Positions 26,510 through 34,978 of a DNA stretch of 64,000 nucleotides are shown piece after piece; within the stretch, counting starts at the first letter, position 1, and each line of letters begins with the position of its first letter. The stretch spans positions 1 through 64,000 of the forward strand of contig CAZQVB010000009.1 of the NCBI GenBank assembly GCA_964596645.1, written 5' to 3'. The position numbers and the translations under genes were made by a program. This stretch comes from CAVQEK01 sp964596645. GTDB taxonomy: Bacteria > Bacteroidota > Bacteroidia > Cytophagales > Cyclobacteriaceae. Under the pieces are notes generated by a model, which searched no databases, was not told the origin of the DNA, and was given only the letters and a program-made list of their open reading frames with translations.

Positions 26510-27349
26510 TTATTTCAGCACATCCATTGAAACCTTATCCATATCGGTGAATTCCATATTTTCGCCACCCATGGCCCATATAAAACTGTAGCTGCTGGTG
26601 CCTGCCCCGGCGTGAATGGACCAATTGGGCGAGATGACTGCATCATGGTTTTTTACAAATAGATGTCGCGTCTCTTCAGGATGCCCCATCAGGTGACACA
26701 CGCGCTGGTCTTGTGCCAGATCGAAATAGAAATATACTTCCATGCGACGGTCGTGCACATGGGGTGGAAAGGTATTCCAGACACTGCCTTCTTTCAATTC
26801 GGTAAAACCCATCACCAACTGGCAACTCTGCACACCATTCTGATGAATATATTGAAAAATCGTGCGCTCATTGCTGGTGCTCGATTCTCCCAGCTCCACC
26901 GGGTTGGCATCTTTTTTCGAGACAAGGGTGGTGGGGTATTCTTTGTGCGCCGGCGTACTGTTCATGTAAAAGATGGCCGGAATACCGGCATCATCACTGG
27001 CACACTGGACGCTCTTCTTTCCCTTACCGATATACAGGCAATCTTTGTTGCTCATGCTATGCGTTTCTCCATCTACGATCACTTTGCCCTGGCCACCCAC
27101 GTTGATGATGCCAAGTTCACGCCTGGTTAAAAAATGGTCCTGCTTGGTGAAGTCATGAAAATTGGGCAATTCCAATGCATCATGGGTAGGCATGGCGCCC
27201 AAGGTGATCATTCTGTCGTAGTGGGAATACACACCCTTCAGCTGATCAGGAACTACCAGGTCGGAGATCAAGAAATTTTCCCTCAGCTTGGCTGTATCAA
27301 AAGATTTGGCCTCCGCAGGGCTGCATGCATATCGGTTTTCTAAATTCAT
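26510..27349 (-). CDS. kduI: 5-dehydro-4-deoxy-D-glucuronate isomerase
   Basis: This 279-residue bicupin interconverts 5-keto-4-deoxyuronate and 2,5-diketo-3-deoxygluconate in breakdown of unsaturated uronates from pectin and similar polysaccharides. The C-terminal cupin has the metal site HVHDRRMEVYFYF (His, His, Glu), with a further His in WSIHAGAG. Full length is conserved, with the family's GNMNLENRY-like N-terminus and MDKVSMDVLK end. The usual partner kduD (dehydrogenase) is not adjacent, and no polysaccharide lyases are in the window, so this gene is isolated from its pathway here. Confidence 0.96.
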   Translation of the reverse strand: MNLENRYACSPAEAKSFDTAKLRENFLISDLVVPDQLKGVYSHYDRMITLGAMPTHDALELPNFHDFTKQDHFLTRRELGIINVGGQGKVIVDGETHSMSNKDCLYIGKGKKSVQCASDDAGIPAIFYMNSTPAHKEYPTTLVSKKDANPVELGESSTSNERTIFQYIHQNGVQSCQLVMGFTELKEGSVWNTFPPHVHDRRMEVYFYFDLAQDQRVCHLMGHPEETRHLFVKNHDAVISPNWSIHAGAGTSSYSFIWAMGGENMEFTDMDKVSMDVLK

Positions 27350-27447
27350 CGTCTAGTATTTATTTATTATCAATGTGAATGTGTGCATTTCAAAGTTAAA
27401 AAATGCCCGGTTTAGTTAGAAGGCTGGGTTGGATTATTGACCCGCCA

Positions 27448-28528
27448 TCAGCTCTCCTGCATTAGATACGCTTTTATATATTCGTCGAGGTCGCCATCGA
27501 GAATATTTTGCACATCCGTACGCTCTACGCCGGTGCGATTGTCTTTGACCAATTTGTAAGGATGCAGCACGTAGTTGCGAATTTGTGAGCCAAAGTCGAT
27601 GCGCTTTTTTGTGCTCTCGATGCGTGCCTTTTCTTCGCTGCGCTTTTCCAATTCGAGCTGGTAGAGTCGCGACTTAAGCAGGTTCATGGCTTTTTCACGA
27701 TTTTGCGCTTGTGATCGCTCCTGCTGGCACTCCACGATAATGCCCGAAGGAGCGTGCCGCAGTCGCACGGCTGTTTCTACCTTGTTCACATTCTGACCGC
27801 CCGCGCCACCAGAACGATAAGTATCCCAGGAAATATCTGCCGGGTTTATATCAATATGAATGGTGTCGTCAACCACAGGGTAGGCAAAAACCGATGCAAA
27901 AGAGGTATGGCGGCGCCCGCCGCTATCGTAGGGAGAAATTCGCACCAGCCGGTGCACTCCTATTTCTGCCTTCAGATAACCATAGGCAAAATCGCCCTCA
28001 AACTCCAACGACACCGATTTAATGCCGGCTGTTTCCCCAGGCTGATAGTTGATCTGCCTTACTTTGAAATCATTCTTCTCGCCCCACATAATGTACATAC
28101 GCATGAGCATCTCGGCCCAGTCCATACTTTCTGTGCCGCCCGCTCCGGGGTTTATGTCCAGTACGGCATTGAGCTGATCCTCTTCACCACTGAGCATTTT
28201 TTTAAACTCCAATTGCTCCAGCGCTGCCAGCGCACGGGCGTATTCGGCATCCATCTCGGCATCTTCTACATCGCCAGCATCATAAAATTCCCACAGCGTT
28301 TCCAGATCTTCGAGTCGGGTATGCAATTCTTCATAGCTGTCTGTCCAGGCTTTTTTGGATTTTAGATCCTTCACAATGCGCTCTGCATTCACAGGATCAC
28401 TCCAAAAATCTGGCATAGCCGTAATCTTTTCCTGCTCTTCTACTTCTTTTATCTTGATATCGTAGTCAAAGATACCTCCTCAAGGCGCTAACGCGAGCCT
28501 TCATGTCTTTCAACTGATCTAGGTTCAT
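27448..28528 (-). CDS. prfB: Peptide chain release factor 2, expressed through a programmed +1 frameshift
   Basis: RF2 ends translation at UGA and UAA. The main frame (27448-28465) holds the peptidyl-hydrolysis motif GGAGGQNVNK, the SPYDSGGRRHTSF region and FGSQIRNYV. The codon-recognition tripeptide reads S-P-Y where the classical one is S-P-F. The true start is the ATG at 28526-28528. Twenty codons (MNLDQLKDMKARVSALRRYL) lead to an in-frame TGA at 28466-28468, and reading continues in the +1 frame as DYDIKIKEVEEQEK into the main domain. The slip site CTT TGA C preceded by AGGAGG is canonical. The product is about 359 residues. The ATG at 28416 that opens the downstream frame is internal and not the real start. 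It lies 12 bp after the upstream secreted-protein gene. Confidence 0.97.
28466..28480 (-). other. prfB programmed +1 frameshift site
   Basis: On the minus strand this reads AGGAGG-TAT-CTT-TGA followed by C. The internal Shine-Dalgarno-like AGGAGG is three bases before the slippery CTT, as in the autoregulatory RF2 site of other bacteria. When RF2 is scarce the ribosome pauses at UGA and slips +1 to make more RF2 (established mechanism). Confidence 0.95.
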
Positions 28529-28540
28529 TATTAATTGAAT

Positions 28541-29044
28541 TTATTTTGGTGAATAATCTGCAATATACATCTTGTTGCGACCGCCAGGCTTGAACTTCTT
28601 TTTGTGAAGAATGCGAAGCAGCGTACCGGCAGCAAATATAGACCCCCCAGCCACAAGCACACCGGTATTAAGGCTAAATTCGTTGCCCTGAACGACGGCG
28701 GTATTGAACTGATCGATGAGAATGTAGCCGACACCGGCAAATTGCAGTTTGGCACCCAGGGAGTAGGTGTTCAATTTGTTAAAACGCCTGCCCCTTATGT
28801 CCACCGCTGCTATGCTGTCGGTATGAATGGAGAAATGCTGAAATTGAATTTCATTATCTCCGAGCGAAGCAATGATTCCCTTTCTGAAGTGGTCTTCGAA
28901 TGTAAGCTGATAGCGTATTTCGTCGCCGGCTTCGTAAGCGATATGCTGCCCTTTGCCCACACGCTCCAATACCAGTTTTTTTTGGCTATAGGCCCAATGA
29001 GAGCAAAACAAGAGCAGTAAAATGGGCAGGATGATTAATTTCAA
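28541..29044 (-). CDS. Exported protein of unknown function
   Basis: This 167-residue protein has a signal peptide (LIILPILLLLFCSHWAYSQ). The first half is beta-rich and has a GDEIRYQLTFEDHFRKG segment and a DIRGRRF strand. The second half contains two hydrophobic helices (LGAKLQFAGVGYILIDQF and TGVLVAGGSIFAAGTLL), followed by a basic KKKFKPGGRNKM stretch. It could be anchored in a membrane by the two helices. I do not recognise a family. It ends 12 bp before prfB and starts 41 bp after ilvE on the same strand, so it may be part of that transcript. Confidence 0.75.
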   Translation of the reverse strand: MKLIILPILLLLFCSHWAYSQKKLVLERVGKGQHIAYEAGDEIRYQLTFEDHFRKGIIASLGDNEIQFQHFSIHTDSIAAVDIRGRRFNKLNTYSLGAKLQFAGVGYILIDQFNTAVVQGNEFSLNTGVLVAGGSIFAAGTLLRILHKKKFKPGGRNKMYIADYSPK

Positions 29045-29085
29045 ATGAGGTAATAAATAGTGGATTCGTATTTATTTGACCGTGC

Positions 29086-30150
29086 TCAAATGTTGAAGAT
29101 CCAGCCATGCCTGTCATCTATCTTGCCCGTCTTCATATCGTCCAGCTCCTTGCGAACACGGCAGGAAAAATTGCTTTCTTTTACGGCAGGCAGGTCAAAG
29201 TCCCTCCCTTCGTACCCTATCGTTTCTATATGTGCAATGGTAGCGGCCGTGCCGGTGCCAAATGCCTCTTCTAACGTGCCTTCTTCAATGGCGTCCAAAA
29301 TTTCTTTCACCGATACGCGGCGCTCCTCTACCGGCACGCCCCACTCGCGCGCGATGGTCAGCACGCTTTCTCGAGTTATGCCCTTCAGCACAGTGTCGCC
29401 TGTTTCGGCAGTCACCAGTACCCCATCGATCATAAATATCAAATTCATGGTGCCGGCCTCCTCTACGTATTGATGGGTTTTGCCATCTGTCCATATCAGT
29501 TGATCGTAGCCTTGCTTTTGAGCCAGCCGTGCCGGGTACAGCGAGCCGGCATAGTTGCCCGCCGCCTTGGCAAATCCCGTTCCGCCCTCTACCGTACGAC
29601 TGTATTTTGTTTCAATTTTCACGCGTACCGGCTTGGAGTAGTAGGCACCCACCGGGCAGGTAAAAATGATGAAACGGTAGGTCTCCGACGGGCGAATGCC
29701 CATATACTCATCCATAGCAAATATAAATGGGCGAATGTATAAGGAGGTATCCGGTGCGTTGGGCACCCAGCCCTTATCAAGTTTCAGCAGCTCGGTGAGC
29801 CCATTGAAAAATATTTCTTCAGGCAACTGGGGTATGCACATGCGTTCGGCCGAAACATTGAGCCTTTTGGCATTCATCTCTGGGCGGAAAATTTTCACTT
29901 CGCCTTGTTGTCCGCGATAGGCTTTAAGCCCTTCAAAAACTGATTGACCATAGTGCAGGATAGCAAGCCCCGGAAGAAAAGACATTTTTTCGTATGGCTC
30001 TATGCAGAAGCCTCGCCAGTCGCCGTCTATGTAATCGGCCACAAACATGTGGTCGGAATACACTCTGCCAAATGGCATGTGCGCAAAATCTATACTGCTC
30101 AGTTTGGATTCCGGCACGTGCCGGACATCTATTTTAGTCGTTTCTATCAT
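29086..30150 (-). CDS. ilvE: Branched-chain amino acid aminotransferase
   Basis: This 354-residue class IV PLP aminotransferase transfers amino groups between glutamate and the 2-oxo acids of Leu, Ile and Val. It shows GLAILHYGQSVFEGLKAYRG near the N-terminus, the Schiff-base Lys in GTGFAKAAGNYAGSL, and the EEAGTMNLIF and GITRESVL motifs of the longer BCAT group. Length is normal for bacterial and eukaryote-like BCATs. It lies 69 bp downstream of the cobalamin adenosyltransferase gene. Confidence 0.96.
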   Translation of the reverse strand: MIETTKIDVRHVPESKLSSIDFAHMPFGRVYSDHMFVADYIDGDWRGFCIEPYEKMSFLPGLAILHYGQSVFEGLKAYRGQQGEVKIFRPEMNAKRLNVSAERMCIPQLPEEIFFNGLTELLKLDKGWVPNAPDTSLYIRPFIFAMDEYMGIRPSETYRFIIFTCPVGAYYSKPVRVKIETKYSRTVEGGTGFAKAAGNYAGSLYPARLAQKQGYDQLIWTDGKTHQYVEEAGTMNLIFMIDGVLVTAETGDTVLKGITRESVLTIAREWGVPVEERRVSVKEILDAIEEGTLEEAFGTGTAATIAHIETIGYEGRDFDLPAVKESNFSCRVRKELDDMKTGKIDDRHGWIFNI

Positions 30151-30219
30151 GTATACCGTCTACCGTTTGGAAGATAAAAGAGCCTGTAAAAATATATAAA
30201 AAGCCACGAACGGGCAATT

Positions 30220-30771
30220 TTATTGCGCTTTGCGGCCGTGCCACGGAACTTCTTCCACACCAAGTTCATGCGCAAGCATACGCGCCAGCACAAATAAGTA
30301 GTCGGACAATCGGTTGAGGTATTTCACAACGTTTTCTTCTACGGGAGCCTGCCCGGCCAGTTCTATGACAAGGCGCTCTGCCCTGCGGCATACACAGCGG
30401 CATACATGGCAAATCGAAACGGACTGATGCCCGCCCGGCAGAATAAAGTTGCGCATGGCAGGCAGTATTTCATTCATTCTGTCCATTTCATTTTCCAGAA
30501 AGAGGATGTCAGCATCCAGTATGTCGGGTTTGAACTGCATTGCCCGTTCCGTTTCTGCTGCCAAAGAAGAGCCCACGGTAAACAACCTGTTTTGTATTTC
30601 TACAATCGTTTGGTGGTGGGCCTGAGCAATACCGTCGCGCAGCAGGCCCAGATTGGCATTGAGCTCGTCTACTGTTCCGTAGGCATTGATGCGCAGGTGA
30701 TATTTTGGCACTCGGGTACCACCCAACAGGGAGGTTTGACCTTTATCGCCAGTCTTTGTATATATTTTCAT
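30220..30771 (-). CDS. PduO-type cob(I)alamin adenosyltransferase
   Basis: This 183-residue enzyme transfers the adenosyl group of ATP to cob(I)alamin to make coenzyme B12. The N-terminal ATP-binding motif is TKTGDKGQTSLLGGTRVPK. The helical bundle carries LPGGHQSVSICHVCRCVCRRAE and the closing NRLSDYLFVLARM, all of the PduO/MMAB type rather than CobA. A Cys cluster in the bundle (CHVCRCVCRR) is richer than usual. No other B12 genes are close, and adenosylcobalamin is probably used by enzymes elsewhere, such as methylmalonyl-CoA mutase. Confidence 0.93.
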   Translation of the reverse strand: MKIYTKTGDKGQTSLLGGTRVPKYHLRINAYGTVDELNANLGLLRDGIAQAHHQTIVEIQNRLFTVGSSLAAETERAMQFKPDILDADILFLENEMDRMNEILPAMRNFILPGGHQSVSICHVCRCVCRRAERLVIELAGQAPVEENVVKYLNRLSDYLFVLARMLAHELGVEEVPWHGRKAQ

Positions 30772-30940
30772 GGTGCTGCTGCTAATAATGTACTTCGAAA
30801 AGAGAATCCTATTTGAGAGGGAAATGGTTTTGCAAATCCACGCAATGCCTCACAATAGTTCATTTTGACAGAAAGGAATGGTCGTTCGCCCCGTTAATTT
30901 CCGGAGGCGCTCTGCAGAAAAGAATGCGGCATGCACGCGG

Positions 30941-31654
30941 CTAATGAATGCGCTCGGGCCTTCGAATGTGTTCGTTGTACGTGTCGGATTCTATGAGGCC
31001 ATCGCGGAGCCGGATGATTCTATGCGCATAATGGGCAATATCATCTTCGTGCGTCACCATTATAATGGTATTGCCCTTGTCGTGCAGGTCTTGAAAGAGA
31101 TCCATAATGTCGTACGACGTTTTTGTGTCAAGATTACCGGTAGGCTCATCGGCCAGTATAATGCTGGGATCATTCACGAGCGCCCGGGCTATGGCCACAC
31201 GTTGTCGCTGACCACCGGAGAGTTCGTTTGGCTTGTGACTGGCGCGGTCTGCCAGGCCTACGCTGGCCAGTGTGGCCATAGCCTTTTCATCGCGTTCACT
31301 TTTGTTGTATCCGGCATAGATGAGTGGCAGGGCCACATTTTCTAAAGAGGACGCTCTGGGCAACAGGTTGAATGTCTGGAAGACAAAACCGATTTCTTTA
31401 TTTCGAATTTCGGCAAGTTCGTTTTCCGTCAGATGGCTCACGTCTTTGTTGTTCAATACATACCTGCCAGAAGTGGGTGTGTCGAGGCAGCCTACGATGT
31501 TCATCAGGGTAGATTTGCCAGAGCCTGATGGCCCCATAAATGCCACGTACTCTCCACGATTGATAGAAATGGAAATAGACTGTAGTGCCTTTACAGTCTC
31601 CGAGCCCATTTGATAAATTTTGGCTATTTCAGTGGTTTCGATGATGCTTTGCAT
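30941..31654 (-). CDS. ABC transporter ATP-binding protein, MacB/LolD type
   Basis: This 237-residue ATPase has Walker A GPSGSGKST, Q-loop VFQTFNLLPRASSLENVALPL, signature LSGGQRQRVAIARAL, Walker B ILADEPTGNLD and the switch His in MVTHEDDIA. The frame is open to 31678; I chose the ATG at 31654 (MQSIIETTEIAKIY) because it gives the usual N-terminus, but the upstream ATG is possible. LolD/MacB/FtsE-like members power mechanotransmission or lipoprotein release rather than classic import. The permease subunit is not adjacent on either side, so it works with a partner encoded elsewhere. Confidence 0.92.
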   Translation of the reverse strand: MQSIIETTEIAKIYQMGSETVKALQSISISINRGEYVAFMGPSGSGKSTLMNIVGCLDTPTSGRYVLNNKDVSHLTENELAEIRNKEIGFVFQTFNLLPRASSLENVALPLIYAGYNKSERDEKAMATLASVGLADRASHKPNELSGGQRQRVAIARALVNDPSIILADEPTGNLDTKTSYDIMDLFQDLHDKGNTIIMVTHEDDIAHYAHRIIRLRDGLIESDTYNEHIRRPERIH

Positions 31655-31876
31655 ATGCTGTACTTGTGTGGGCTTCAAAAATGATTATTTCAATTAAGGT
31701 CAATTCTATGCGATAGCAAAATTTAATTATGTAAACGGAGATTATTTGTTGTCAAACGAGTAGAGTCTTGTGAACAATATGGCGGCCAGCGATATTTGAA
31801 ATATCCAATTTCATATTAGATAGTGAATGAAAAAAGGATTATTTTTCAGCCAGATTACGCCATTTCTGCTACAACC

Positions 31877-32296
31877 ATGAATGTGAACCTTGCCGACTAT
31901 TCCCACAAGTACATCCTGATCATTGCCATCTGGTTTTTTTCAGTAGTCATGCCCGGCTTCCTTTATCTATTTATTTTCAGAAGCGATTTTTACTTCTATC
32001 TCGGTTTCTTCTCTCTTAGTATGCTGGCCCTTGCCATTACCCAACCGGTGCTGCTGCTCAACACCATACTATTTCTTTTGCTCTACAATAAGCTCAACAC
32101 CGACATCAAAATGATCAATGCCATATTCCGCGGCGAAATATTGTGCTCATTTGTTTTTTACGCCTCCATCATCATTGGCTTTCTCTTCGATTTGAAAATG
32201 AGTGAGGGCATCATTATCATTCTAATACTACAACTGCTGGTATGCTTGTATTTTGTGTACAAATACTTCAAAATCAATAGCATACTCAGTCGCTAG
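31877..32296 (+). CDS. Small membrane protein of unknown function
   Basis: This 139-residue protein has four predicted membrane helices (IIAIWFFSVVMPGFLYLFIF, FYFYLGFFSLSMLALAITQP, FVFYASIIIGFLF, GIIIILILQLLVCLYFVYKY) and a conserved-looking N-terminal ADYSHKYI. The frame extends upstream to a GTG at 31823, but the ATG at 31877 (MNVNLADYS) is a better start. It is convergent with aroA, whose stop lies 14 bp away, and monocistronic. I do not recognise a family. Confidence 0.7.
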   Translation: MNVNLADYSHKYILIIAIWFFSVVMPGFLYLFIFRSDFYFYLGFFSLSMLALAITQPVLLLNTILFLLLYNKLNTDIKMINAIFRGEILCSFVFYASIIIGFLFDLKMSEGIIIILILQLLVCLYFVYKYFKINSILSR

Positions 32297-32310
32297 TGGC
32301 AAACGCCTGC

Positions 32311-33567
32311 CTATACAAGGCCCTGCTCCGATAGCGACACACCGGCCAATGCAAGGTCTTCCCAGAAGCGAGGGTATGATTTTTCTACCACATCTGGATT
32401 CTCTATCACAATGTCGACCATGGTGGCCAAAGGGGCAAAAGCCATGGCCATGCGGTGGTCGTCGTAGGTGTGGAAGGTCACCGGCGCGTGTTGTCGCCAG
32501 CCTTGGTCTTCAGCAGGTATGAGCGTCCAGCGCTTGTCGTGTTCTTGCAGTTGAGCCCCCATTTTCGCCAGCTCCTTTTGCAATGCTGCTACCCGGTCGG
32601 TCTCTTTTATGCGCAAACTTTCCAGACCTGTCATGGTGCATCGCACACCCTTGGCTGCACAACACACCGCTACGGTCTGTGCCAGGTCAGGGCTGTCGGA
32701 AAAGTCAAATACAGCTTCACTTGCGTGTTCGCTTTTGGTCAGGTACAATCCTCCAGAAACGAAATTGGCCGCCACCCCGAGCTTGTCCATCATCTTTATA
32801 ATGCTGATGTCGCCTTGCAAAGAATCTGGCTTGAGCCCGTGCAGTGTGATGGATGCCTGCTCAGCCAGTGCCACCATGCTGAACCAATAGCTCGCACCCG
32901 ACCAATCTGACTCTACAGAAAAGTCTGCTGCGTGGTAGGGCTTGGGCTGCACCCACAGGGTATTATCATTTTCCCAGTCGACGGCCGCACCAAACTTCTT
33001 CATCAGTGCCAGCGTCATGTCGATGTAGGGGCGGCTGCCTATTTTGCCGGTGAGGGAGAGCCGAAGGCCTTTGGGCAGTATGGCGCCCGTCATCAGCAGT
33101 GCCGATATGTACTGGCTGCTCACATCGCCGCGGATAAATACATGCTCTTTTAGCTGGCCGGCAAAGCCTCTTGTTTCCACTGGCGGGTAGCCGTCTTTTT
33201 TCAGGTAGTGTACATCAGCGCCTAATTCGCGCAGTGCATTGACCAGCAGCTTGATGGGCCGCTCCTGCATACGCGGTACGCCGGTTATCAATTTCTTTTT
33301 ACCAGTAAGGGCACAAAAGGCGGTGATGAAACGCATGACCGTCCCGGCATCCAACACATCCAGCTCATACGCCGGGCTGCTCAGCAGCCGCATCATGGTT
33401 TGCGTATCGCGCGCTTCCGACAGATTACTCAGATGAACTTGTCCATCAGCCAGCGCCTGTATGATCAATGCGCGATTACTTTCGCTTTTGGACGACGGCA
33501 GGTGAATTAGTGCTGCGTTGAGCTTTGGCGTGTGGCGCAAAAGGTAATTTTTTTTGCCCTGTATCAT
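32311..33567 (-). CDS. aroA: 3-phosphoshikimate 1-carboxyvinyltransferase (EPSP synthase)
   Basis: This 418-residue enzyme joins PEP and shikimate 3-phosphate in aromatic amino acid synthesis. It has the N-terminal substrate-binding SKSESNRALI, the PEP loop as DAGTVMRFITA and the C-terminal DDHRMAMAFAP. The loop reads G-T-V-M-R-F where many enzymes have G-T-A-M-R-F or an LGNAG form. Length is typical. aroB and the DAHP synthase gene lie upstream on the same strand, but a small plus-strand gene sits between aroA and aroB, so aroA probably has its own promoter. Confidence 0.96.
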   Translation of the reverse strand: MIQGKKNYLLRHTPKLNAALIHLPSSKSESNRALIIQALADGQVHLSNLSEARDTQTMMRLLSSPAYELDVLDAGTVMRFITAFCALTGKKKLITGVPRMQERPIKLLVNALRELGADVHYLKKDGYPPVETRGFAGQLKEHVFIRGDVSSQYISALLMTGAILPKGLRLSLTGKIGSRPYIDMTLALMKKFGAAVDWENDNTLWVQPKPYHAADFSVESDWSGASYWFSMVALAEQASITLHGLKPDSLQGDISIIKMMDKLGVAANFVSGGLYLTKSEHASEAVFDFSDSPDLAQTVAVCCAAKGVRCTMTGLESLRIKETDRVAALQKELAKMGAQLQEHDKRWTLIPAEDQGWRQHAPVTFHTYDDHRMAMAFAPLATMVDIVIENPDVVEKSYPRFWEDLALAGVSLSEQGLV

Positions 33568-33738
33568 TGTGAGTTATTGAGAAAGAAACCCAGTGGGAAG
33601 CCGCTTACAAGTTTCACTTATCTAATATTAATTGTAAATTTATCGGGATATTTGCCAGGCGATATGCTGGCTCCGCCAAACGAAAAATAAGGTGAACTGC
33701 GCTGCGTTGAACAATTACTTTTTAAACACAAATAGGAT

Positions 33739-33933
33739 ATGAACATATACATGAAAATGGTCGCCTTTGTCACCGCTGGCTTAGCCATTGGCGCACTGGC
33801 AGGCAAAATTGCCACCGAAGAAATCATAAAGATTAAAGAGCGCAATACTGCCTCTGCCCACAACAGCAGCCGCGATGTGTCCATGCCGGAGTCGCTGCTG
33901 ACTGCCGACAGCATGAATGAGTACTTCATTTGA
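33739..33933 (+). CDS. Small YtxH-like protein between aroA and aroB
   Basis: This 64-residue protein has one N-terminal glycine-rich hydrophobic segment (MVAFVTAGLAIGALAGKIA) and a charged tail (EEIIKIKERN). It resembles YtxH/general-stress-type small membrane proteins, but the match is by pattern only. An AGGATATG context precedes the ATG. It points towards aroB and its stop overlaps the aroB stop by 8 bp on the opposite strand. It is divergent from aroA with 171 bp between them. Confidence 0.62.
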   Translation: MNIYMKMVAFVTAGLAIGALAGKIATEEIIKIKERNTASAHNSSRDVSMPESLLTADSMNEYFI

Positions 33934-34978
33934 CCGCAAGTGCATTAAAGTGCCGCAGCGATGCGATCATTTCATCTTCGGTAAGGGGCACATTAAAAGT
34001 GCATACGCCAATGTTTTTGAGCAGCGAAGCAAATACTTTCCCTTTTTCATTCTTTTTGTCTTGGCGGGTCAGTTCAATGATGGCTGGCCAATGCTCCTCT
34101 GGTATGGGTGCGCAATCATAAATGGTCATCAATAACTGCTCTGTCTGCTCCAGCGCCCGCTGTGGTAAACCTGTTTTTTTAAAAGACAGCCAGGCTTCGC
34201 AAATCATGCCTACTGCTATAGCCTCTCCATGAAGCAACCTTTTAGCGGAATTTTTCAAATAATAGCTTTCTACCGCATGGCCCAGCGTATGGCCAAAATT
34301 GAGGATTTTTCTATACCCTACTTCTTTGGGGTCGTCCTTCACCACCTGGTATTTTATCTCGATCGACCGGGGTATTTCGATACTCCACTGCACGTCTGCC
34401 AAAGGCAGGCTGGCGAGTTTTGTAAAAGTATCAGCATCGCAGATCAGTCCGTGTTTTATCACTTCGGCATATCCGGAGCGCAGCTCTGCTTCAGGCAGCG
34501 TCTGTAAAAAAACAGGATCCACCATCACCTGTTTTGGCTCCTGAAACACGCCAATGTGATTTTTATACATCAGAAAGTCGATCCCGAGCTTGCCGCCTAT
34601 GCTGGCGTCTACCTGGCTGAGTAGGGTAGTGGGAATATTCATGAAATCGATGCCCCGCTTGTAGGTGGCTGCGCAGAAACCTCCCATGTCGCCGATCACA
34701 CCACCACCGAGGTTTACCAACAGCGACTTCCTGTCGAATGCCCAGTCGGTGAGGTGCTGCCATATGCGGGCACAGGTCTCCAGGTTTTTGTATGACTCCC
34801 CGCTCCTTATGATGATGGGCACATGATCGGGCAATACCTCCTGAAGCAGCGGAAAGCAGTATCTCTCCGTATTTTCATCCATAAGCACTGCCACAGCCGA
34901 GTAGGTGTTTTTAGCGAAAAACCCCCTCACGCTGTCGGCAATTTGCCCGGTGATCAGGATGTTGTCAGGCAATTTCAT
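33926..34978 (-). CDS. aroB: 3-dehydroquinate synthase
   Basis: This 350-residue NAD- and zinc-dependent enzyme turns DAHP into 3-dehydroquinate. It shows the nucleotide-binding NLGGGVIGDMGGFCAATYKRG, the phosphate-binding NIPTTLLSQVDASIGGKLG, the metal His residues in LNFGHTLGHAVE and a further HGEAIAVGM. The start overlaps the end of the DAHP synthase-chorismate mutase gene by 14 bp, so the two are translationally coupled. Length is normal. Confidence 0.96.
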   Translation of the reverse strand: MKLPDNILITGQIADSVRGFFAKNTYSAVAVLMDENTERYCFPLLQEVLPDHVPIIIRSGESYKNLETCARIWQHLTDWAFDRKSLLVNLGGGVIGDMGGFCAATYKRGIDFMNIPTTLLSQVDASIGGKLGIDFLMYKNHIGVFQEPKQVMVDPVFLQTLPEAELRSGYAEVIKHGLICDADTFTKLASLPLADVQWSIEIPRSIEIKYQVVKDDPKEVGYRKILNFGHTLGHAVESYYLKNSAKRLLHGEAIAVGMICEAWLSFKKTGLPQRALEQTEQLLMTIYDCAPIPEEHWPAIIELTRQDKKNEKGKVFASLLKNIGVCTFNVPLTEDEMIASLRHFNALAVK

